In this document: positions 59,437 to 64,000 of the stretch, piece after piece
Layout of the letters: each line of letters begins with the position of its first letter
Numbering within the stretch: position 1 is the stretch's first letter
Made by a program: the position numbers and the translations under genes
Assembly (NCBI RefSeq): GCF_005144415.1
Contig: NZ_SWJE01000012.1
Location: 124,001-188,000 of the forward strand
Source: Trinickia terrae
GTDB taxonomy: Bacteria; Pseudomonadota; Gammaproteobacteria; Burkholderiales; Burkholderiaceae
Direction of reading: 5' to 3'
DNA: 64,000 nt
Notes under the pieces: generated by a model
Databases searched by the model: none
The model's input: the letters and a program-made list of their open reading frames with translations, nothing else
Told to the model about the DNA's origin: nothing

Positions 59437-60264
59437 TTGAAAGCATGCACATTGTTTCGGCGCTTTGTCAGCCGGATACCCCGGCGCGGAAGGTCCGCGC
59501 CGACGCCAGCGCTGGCGCAAACGCATGCTGCGGGCGACGGCGCGATCGCGGAGGAGATGTCGCGCGCGGAACTCATCGAGTATGCGCGTGGGCTGGACGT
59601 CGCGCTGGCTCGCCTAAGCGCGCAGCATGCCAATCCGCTCGGCCGGGCGGTCAGGCTGGCGCGTGCGAGCGCCCACCACCGCGAGCTCGGCGTGACGACT
59701 ATGTTCGACGCGTACGGGCTGCAGGCCGGCGGCTACGACAGCGCGTTTCACGTCGTTTTCGAGATGGCGGAGCAGGCCATGCGGCGTGCGGAAGCGGATC
59801 GCCAGGTCGAGCGGCAGCTCGCGCGCCTGCATCCGAAGGCGGCTGCGGCGCTCATCGCCCTGCGTCGGCATGCGCTGCGCGACACGCTGGATTGGCCCCT
59901 TGCGGCGCGCCTCGATTATGAGCGCAACCTCGTGGCCGAAGCGCTGGTACTGGTGCCGAGTCACGTTGCCCGTGAACGCATGGACTATTGGGCGTCGCTG
60001 CTCGACATGTTTCCGCGCCATGAGTTCGACGTGGTTGCGAAGGCGCCGGAATACACCGTAGACGATGGCGCGACGGCGCTCGAGGAGGGCGTGAAGGCCG
60101 GCCTGGGGGACGATTTGAGCGCCCATCAGGACAACCGCTATGCCCCGGGCACGTTCCGTTACGCCAAGTGGATTCAGGGATATCGACGCGGCCGGCGCAA
60201 AGCGACCACCGCGCGCCGTGGTCCGCGTGCGCGTCCCGACGGCGCCGGCGATGTCGGATCCTGA
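59437..60264 (+). CDS. Hypothetical protein, unrecognised
   Basis: A 275-residue frame from a TTG at 59437; an ATG at 59557 (MSRAELIEYARGLDVALARL) would give 236 residues and begins right after GGAGGAG, so the true start is open. The protein is alanine- and arginine-rich and mostly helical. Features include HHRELGVTTMFDAYGLQAGG and LDYERNLVAEALVLVPSHVA, with a basic tail (RRGRRKATTARRG). No family recognised. It precedes another unknown gene on the same strand by 169 bp. Confidence 0.55.
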   Translation: MKACTLFRRFVSRIPRRGRSAPTPALAQTHAAGDGAIAEEMSRAELIEYARGLDVALARLSAQHANPLGRAVRLARASAHHRELGVTTMFDAYGLQAGGYDSAFHVVFEMAEQAMRRAEADRQVERQLARLHPKAAAALIALRRHALRDTLDWPLAARLDYERNLVAEALVLVPSHVARERMDYWASLLDMFPRHEFDVVAKAPEYTVDDGATALEEGVKAGLGDDLSAHQDNRYAPGTFRYAKWIQGYRRGRRKATTARRGPRARPDGAGDVGS

Positions 60265-60433
60265 TCCTGATGACCCAGCGAATGCCTGACTGTCGCGGGT
60301 CCGGCCATGTGTTGCGCGGCCGGACATCCTCAATCCGCCGCGACGAGCGCCGACGCTGGAAGCGGCGCTGCTGCGAACTTCGCGCTCCGCCTGGCGCGGG
60401 GCGATATCCCGTGAATCGCCAAGGACGTTACCC

Positions 60434-61084
60434 ATGACGCAAACCGATCGCGTTACCCCCATCCCCGATGCCTGGGGTTTTGCCAAAGCGCTCGCGCAGG
60501 CGTGGAAAGTAAAACTCTGCCCGCTGCCGCGCTGGTGCAATCCAGCGCTCACACGCTACGACGCGCGATTTCGCGAAATGCCGACCGTGGACAGCACGAG
60601 TCTTGCACTGCGAAGTGCGGAAACGCTGTGCCTGCATTTCGCGAAATCGATCCTGCCCGTCGACGTGCTGCGCGCGTTCAGTGGCCTCGATGGGCGCTAC
60701 GCATTGGCGCTGATCGCGTGCGGCGGCTCGCTTGCACCGTATCCCGATTTGCAACGAACAATCGGCATCGCCGAGTGGCAAGCGCTGCGCTGGCTGCATG
60801 CGCAACCCGCGTTCGCCTCGCTGGTCGAGCGTTACGAAAATGCGTTCTTCGACTGGTGCGCGGCCCAGGAAGCCGCCGAGGCGGAAGAGGCTGAGTCGGC
60901 CACTACCCGCCGATCGCCCGACGCCGGCGGCGACGCGTATCAGCCAAATGCGCGCGGATATTGGCATCGCTGCGTGCGGCGCATGTGCGGCACCTGGCGC
61001 ACATGCGAGCCCATGCCAGGCCGGCCGGATGCATTCGCCGGCGTGCCGTGCGACGCCGATCCGCTTCCCATGAGCGGCGCGTAA
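60434..61084 (+). CDS. Hypothetical protein, unrecognised
   Basis: A 216-residue protein (MTQTDRVTPIPDAWGFAKAL) with a helical core of about 150 residues (PLPRWCNPALTRYDARFREM; ALALIACGGSLAPYPDLQRT; YENAFFDWCAAQEA) and a disordered, Cys-containing tail. The core has a loose resemblance to accessory proteins of the type III secretion sorting platform (SctK/HrpB4-like), but this is a weak guess and no other such genes are present. The start follows a GGACG, not a strong ribosome site. Confidence 0.6.
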   Translation: MTQTDRVTPIPDAWGFAKALAQAWKVKLCPLPRWCNPALTRYDARFREMPTVDSTSLALRSAETLCLHFAKSILPVDVLRAFSGLDGRYALALIACGGSLAPYPDLQRTIGIAEWQALRWLHAQPAFASLVERYENAFFDWCAAQEAAEAEEAESATTRRSPDAGGDAYQPNARGYWHRCVRRMCGTWRTCEPMPGRPDAFAGVPCDADPLPMSGA

Positions 61085-61321
61085 AACCTTTCCTGATTCC
61101 CATTACGGCAATCGATACGACAACCGATCTTCCGGCCCGGGGCTTTCTTGAGGGCACCCCTAGCCGAATCCCGGCCAGACCTCTTGTTGCGTTCATCCTC
61201 GAACGCATCTTCCATGTGACGCCCTGCGAAGAAGGCTGTTGCATGTGCTGATCGATCTTCGCTGCCAGTCGGCGAAATTCATTCATGCTCATGCTTTGCC
61301 TACTCGAAAATTCTTCGACCA

Positions 61322-61690
61322 TCATTGGACGGTGGTTTCGACCGCCAGTGAATCAAACTCAATGAACAATTCAGCGCCAAGTGTTGCTGTGATTGCCGCG
61401 ATGTTCTTTCTAGGCTTGTTTCGCCCCCAGGAATACGAACTATCCAGTGCATCGAGCGCTCGCTTATATTCGTTCGCTTCAAAATCTGTCAGCACTTCCA
61501 TCGAGGAAATGATGTTCTGTATCAGAAAATCGTTCACTAGACACCGCGACGCTCCCTTGAAAACTAGGCGTGCATGATCCTTTTTGTTGTCGAACAGCAG
61601 ACGTAGCTCTACCTCGCCTACGTCCAGATCGGCGGCGACCCCCATCAGGTACCAGTCGTGGAACGACTCATACTTTTTGATTATTTCCAT
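61322..61690 (-). CDS. Small acidic protein, probable orphan immunity protein
   Basis: A 122-residue protein (MEIIKKYESFHDWYLMGVAA) with an alternating strand pattern (DVGEVELRLLFDNKKDHARL; SMEVLTDFEANEYKRALDAL). It has the length, charge and plan of immunity proteins for polymorphic toxins. Composition is AT-richer than neighbours. Twelve bases upstream is the stop of a decayed frame that looks like the end of a toxin, so it is probably the immunity gene of a lost toxin. Confidence 0.65.
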   Translation of the reverse strand: MEIIKKYESFHDWYLMGVAADLDVGEVELRLLFDNKKDHARLVFKGASRCLVNDFLIQNIISSMEVLTDFEANEYKRALDALDSSYSWGRNKPRKNIAAITATLGAELFIEFDSLAVETTVQ

Positions 61691-61702
61691 TGCATAGATC
61701 CT

Positions 61703-61870
61703 TTAAGGACTCCAAGGGCTGAACGGCACTACGTTGTCGCCGCCGTCTCTTGCACTGCCATTCCAGTTGTGGGCATGAGGTTGTAGGCCATTGTGAAATC
61801 TGACGCCGGTCAGTTGCAGATAATCCTAGCCCGCGGCGGTGAAATGCAGGCCGGCGCCGTCGAATGCAGG
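61703..61870 (-). pseudogene. Tail of a lost gene (toxin-like C-terminus)
   Basis: On the minus strand the frame ending at TAA 61703-61705 reads DYLQLTGVRFHNGLQPHAHN then WNGSARDGGDNVVPFSPWSP. An in-frame TAG lies at 61826-61828, and before it AFDGAGLHFTAAG is still readable. There is no start. It ends 12 bp before the immunity-like gene, the place of a cognate toxin. The upper part overlaps the dispersed repeat copy B. Confidence 0.55.
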
Positions 61871-61879
61871 TCACTACAG
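61809..61879 (-). repeat. Dispersed repeat, copy B
   Basis: 71 bp that match copy A at 56098-56226 in inverted orientation (15-base and 23-base exact blocks, plus 18 of 19 in a third). It begins 12 bp from the stop of the hypothetical frame at 61891, so here too it sits at the end of an adjoining, possibly truncated gene. Confidence 0.7.
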
Positions 61880-61890
61880 ATAGCTATGTG

Positions 61891-62181
61891 TCAGCGGCCG
61901 TACGTCGCGATGCCCGCCTTGGCATTATTGCCGGGCAGGTGCAGCATGAGTCGGCGAGAGCATCTGGCGTGCGCGAGGCACGGGAACACCGAATCCAACT
62001 GAATGGGTGATGCGCAATGCAGACCCAGCCAGTCGGCTATTAGCGGTCGGTCGAGAGGGAGCGGCGACGAAAGTTCAAAACCAAATTCCGCACCCGTCAC
62101 AGCCAATGTCGAAGCTTTGAAACCGGCTATTGCCGGACGCTCAGCACCGCCATAAAAAGCGGGCACCGACACGACCGGCAT
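61891..62181 (-). CDS. Hypothetical protein, possibly truncated
   Basis: A 96-residue frame from the ATG at 62181 (MPVVSVPAFYGGAERPAIAG), directly after the MocR gene; a TTG start at 62196 would overlap the MocR stop. No family recognised. Its end coincides with the border of the dispersed repeat, so it may be the N-terminal remnant of a longer gene. Confidence 0.4.
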   Translation of the reverse strand: MPVVSVPAFYGGAERPAIAGFKASTLAVTGAEFGFELSSPLPLDRPLIADWLGLHCASPIQLDSVFPCLAHARCSRRLMLHLPGNNAKAGIATYGR

Positions 62182-62192
62182 AGCCAACTCAA

Positions 62193-63527
62193 TCAATACA
62201 TCTGGCCCTCAACCACCCGCTTAACAACCTGCAACGCCTCACGCAGCCTATCGAGCCCGACCGATCCAAGAGCCAAACGAACAGCATGCGGCACTTGCTT
62301 CGATGTCGCGAACGGCTCTGCCGTCGACACCGAAATCCCTTCCTCCAGCAGCGCCGCGGCCACACGATCGGCCCGAACCTCCAGCGGCAACGAGAGCCAG
62401 GTGAAGTACGACGCCGGATGCCCGGCTAGCATCAGCCCAGCCAACACTTTCCTCGCAATAACCTGCCGCGCGGCCGCATCGCGCCGCTTCTCGGCTTCGA
62501 GACGATCCACCGTGCCGTCGTCGAGCCAAGCGCAGGCAAGCGCCGTCACGAGTCCCGGCGTGTTCCATGTCGTGGCGCGGATGGCCCGCTCGAGCTTCGG
62601 CACCCAGGCGGCCGGAGCGGCGATAAAGCCGAACCGCAGGCCGGTCGCCACGCTCTTCGACAGACCCGAGACATAGATCGTCGCCTCCTGCGCAAGCGAG
62701 GCCAGCGGTGCAGGCGGATCTTTCTCCAGAAACGCATAGGCAGCGTCCTCGATAGCAATCAACCCGTGCCGCCGCACGATAGCCGCAAGCCGGCGCCGCC
62801 AGCTTATGCCGCTCACCCAGCCAAGCGGATTGTGAAGCGTCGGCATGACGTAGACCGCACGCACACGGCGGCGCGAGCACAGCCGCTCCAGCGCGTCCAG
62901 GTCGAAGCCCTGCCCCGCCGCCGGAATCGACGTCAATTCCAGGCGCAGCATCTCGGCAAGCACCTTGAATCCCGGATAAGTCAGTGAGTCGACCGCGACC
63001 ACGTCGCCCGGCCCGAGCAGCGCCATCGCCGTCACCGCCAGGCCATGCTGCGCGCCGTCGACAACGAGCACGCTCGACGACTCGACAGCCAGCCCCCGGG
63101 ACGCAAGGTGCCGCGCGACGCAAGCGCGCTCATGAAGCCGGCCGCCGTGCGGGCCATAGCGCAGCAAGGCTTCGAGATTGCCGCCCGCCGCGATCTCCCG
63201 CAATGCGCTGCTCAGCAGCTTGGCTTGCCCGGGCAGCGACGGGTAGTTGAAGTTCAGATCCACGACACCGTCGGCCACGGCATGCTGGTCAATGCCCAGG
63301 CTGCGCGGCAGCACGGTCTCGCGCACGAACGTGCCGCGGCCTACCTCGCCGCTGACCAAGCCCATCGATTCGAGCTCGGCATATACGCGTGTGGCCGTGA
63401 CCAGCGCGATGCCGTGGCGCTCCGCGAGACGGCGGTGAGTGGGCAGGCGGGTGCCTGGCGGCAAATCGCCGGCGCGGATCTGCGCCGCCAGTTCGTCGAC
63501 GAGCGGCTGATATCGGGCTTGGGTCAT
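62193..63527 (-). CDS. MocR-type regulator (GntR HTH fused to PLP aminotransferase fold)
   Basis: A 444-residue protein from the ATG at 63527 (MTQARYQPLVDELAAQIRAG). The GntR HTH occupies residues about 8-70 (LPPGTRLPTHRRLAERHGIA; LVTATRVYAELESMG). The aminotransferase-like part follows, with the Asn/Asp of the PLP site (PTLHNPLGWVSG; AIEDAAYAFLEK) and the lysine in VSGLSKSVATGLRFGFI. MocR proteins use PLP to sense metabolites. It faces a DJ-1/PfpI gene, its likely target. Confidence 0.94.
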   Translation of the reverse strand: MTQARYQPLVDELAAQIRAGDLPPGTRLPTHRRLAERHGIALVTATRVYAELESMGLVSGEVGRGTFVRETVLPRSLGIDQHAVADGVVDLNFNYPSLPGQAKLLSSALREIAAGGNLEALLRYGPHGGRLHERACVARHLASRGLAVESSSVLVVDGAQHGLAVTAMALLGPGDVVAVDSLTYPGFKVLAEMLRLELTSIPAAGQGFDLDALERLCSRRRVRAVYVMPTLHNPLGWVSGISWRRRLAAIVRRHGLIAIEDAAYAFLEKDPPAPLASLAQEATIYVSGLSKSVATGLRFGFIAAPAAWVPKLERAIRATTWNTPGLVTALACAWLDDGTVDRLEAEKRRDAAARQVIARKVLAGLMLAGHPASYFTWLSLPLEVRADRVAAALLEEGISVSTAEPFATSKQVPHAVRLALGSVGLDRLREALQVVKRVVEGQMY

Positions 63528-63544
63528 GGCGCGATGTACTAAGG

Positions 63545-63560
63545 ACAATTTTTTGATTGT
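63545..63560. promoter_or_regulatory. Inverted repeat in the MocR / PfpI divergent promoter
   Basis: ACAAT-TTTTTG-ATTGT (5-6-5) lies 18 bp upstream of the MocR start and 65 bp upstream of the PfpI start. It is a candidate MocR site; the T-run also suits a promoter spacer. Confidence 0.4.
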
Positions 63561-63624
63561 ATTGGCCTTTGCCCCTAGCATGGCTCGCATCCCCACTCGG
63601 CCGGGCGGCTCGCCCGGAAACGCC

Positions 63625-64000
63625 ATGCACATCGCCATCCTCACCTTCGACGGTTTCAACGAGCTCGACTCGCTCATCGCCCACGGCATCCTCAATCGCA
63701 TCAAGAAACCCGGCTGGCGCGTGACGTTGTGCTGCCCGCAACAAGCGGTCACCTCGCTGAACGGCGTGACCGTTCAAGCCCAGTCGATGCTGGAGGATGC
63801 GCACACGGCTGATGCCGTGATCGTCGGCAGCGGGAGCCGCACGCGCGAGGTCGTCGCTCACGCGGAACTGATGGGCCGCCTGGCGCTCGATCCATCGCGC
63901 CAGCTGATCGCGGCGCAGTGCTCCGGCACGCTGGTCCTCGCCAAGCTGGGACTGCTCGGCAGCGTCCCGGCATGCACCGACCTGACGACGAAGCCCTGGG
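63625..64000 (+). CDS. DJ-1/PfpI (GATase1-like) family protein, N-terminal part
   Basis: The ATG at 63625 opens a frame that runs off the window end, 125 codons visible. It reads MHIAILTFDGFNELDSLIAH, the DJ-1/PfpI start, and has the nucleophile elbow LIAAQCSGTLVLAKLGLLGS with the reactive Cys. The conserved Glu of this family is likely the one in FNELDS. Members include isonitrile hydratases and glyoxalase-like stress enzymes. It is divergent from the MocR gene. Confidence 0.9.
   Translation, partial: MHIAILTFDGFNELDSLIAHGILNRIKKPGWRVTLCCPQQAVTSLNGVTVQAQSMLEDAHTADAVIVGSGSRTREVVAHAELMGRLALDPSRQLIAAQCSGTLVLAKLGLLGSVPACTDLTTKPW

Overview
The window reads as an accessory-rich stretch of a high-GC Burkholderiaceae chromosome or chromid (Burkholderia / Paraburkholderia / Trinickia type). 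The basis is codon use, family content (IorAB-type oxidoreductases, OhrR/Ohr, an AttEFGH-like transporter, several DHA2 drug exporters) and an inverted-repeat element whose false ORFs look like the short hypothetical proteins common in this group. No rRNA, tRNA, CRISPR array, complete insertion sequence or prophage is visible. Genus is an inference from protein style; no marker gene is present.

Layout. 1-4.6 kb: cupin (cut by the window edge), AhpD-like protein, a broken epimerase, a small lipoprotein, an ArsR regulator with tandem operators, an AHSA1-like protein, and a GNAT/TfoX-like/MarR run facing a monooxygenase-like gene. 4.7-11.9 kb: a histidine kinase/response regulator pair, an exported intradiol dioxygenase and a two-subunit molybdenum hydroxylase on the minus strand, with an orphan degenerate response regulator facing away. 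11.9-12.5 kb: a 577-bp near-palindromic element. 12.5-16.2 kb: the most interesting locus, a tight minus-strand run of a Crp-like/FliG-C-like fusion, a MotA-like gene, a secreted hydrolase and a MotB-like gene. 16.4-19.7 kb: two DHA2 exporters with a 32-bp perfect palindrome between them. 19.9-25.8 kb: ferritin-like protein, streptogramin-lyase-like propeller, ABC ATPase, FtsX-type permease and an AttH/CrtC-like protein in one operon. 25.8-27.9 kb: a lower-GC polymorphic-toxin cassette with a 39-codon leader gene and two putative immunity genes. 28-35 kb: acetyltransferase, YbhB-like protein, MdtD-like exporter with LysR regulator, and two DedA fusion proteins. 35.2-41 kb: exported MsrA and MsrB with a DipZ-type electron carrier, divergent from a two-component system. 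41-48.4 kb: glycosyltransferase, oligopeptidase A, a truncated MASE4 sensor, a large unrecognised protein and a PAP2 phosphatase. 48.5-55 kb: ahpCF with an OxyR-like site, an alginate-lyase/LamG lipoprotein, and the ohrR/ohr locus. 55.2-64 kb: lipoprotein, broken solute-binding protein, LuxR-MFS-ThiE-like operon, unknown genes, orphan immunity and toxin debris, and a MocR regulator facing a DJ-1/PfpI gene cut by the window end.

How the genes fit together. Peroxide and oxidant defence recurs: AhpD-like, ferritin-like, MsrA/MsrB/DipZ, AhpCF and Ohr/OhrR. Export is the second theme, with four MFS carriers and one ABC system. The third is interbacterial competition and its debris at 26-28 kb and 61-62 kb. 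The candidate undescribed system is the 12.5-16.2 kb locus: an ion-channel stator pair encoded with a soluble protein that joins cyclic-nucleotide-binding, Crp-like helix-turn-helix and FliG-C-like regions. It suggests a stator or stator-like channel controlled by a nucleotide second messenger. That function is inference from domain content and gene order.
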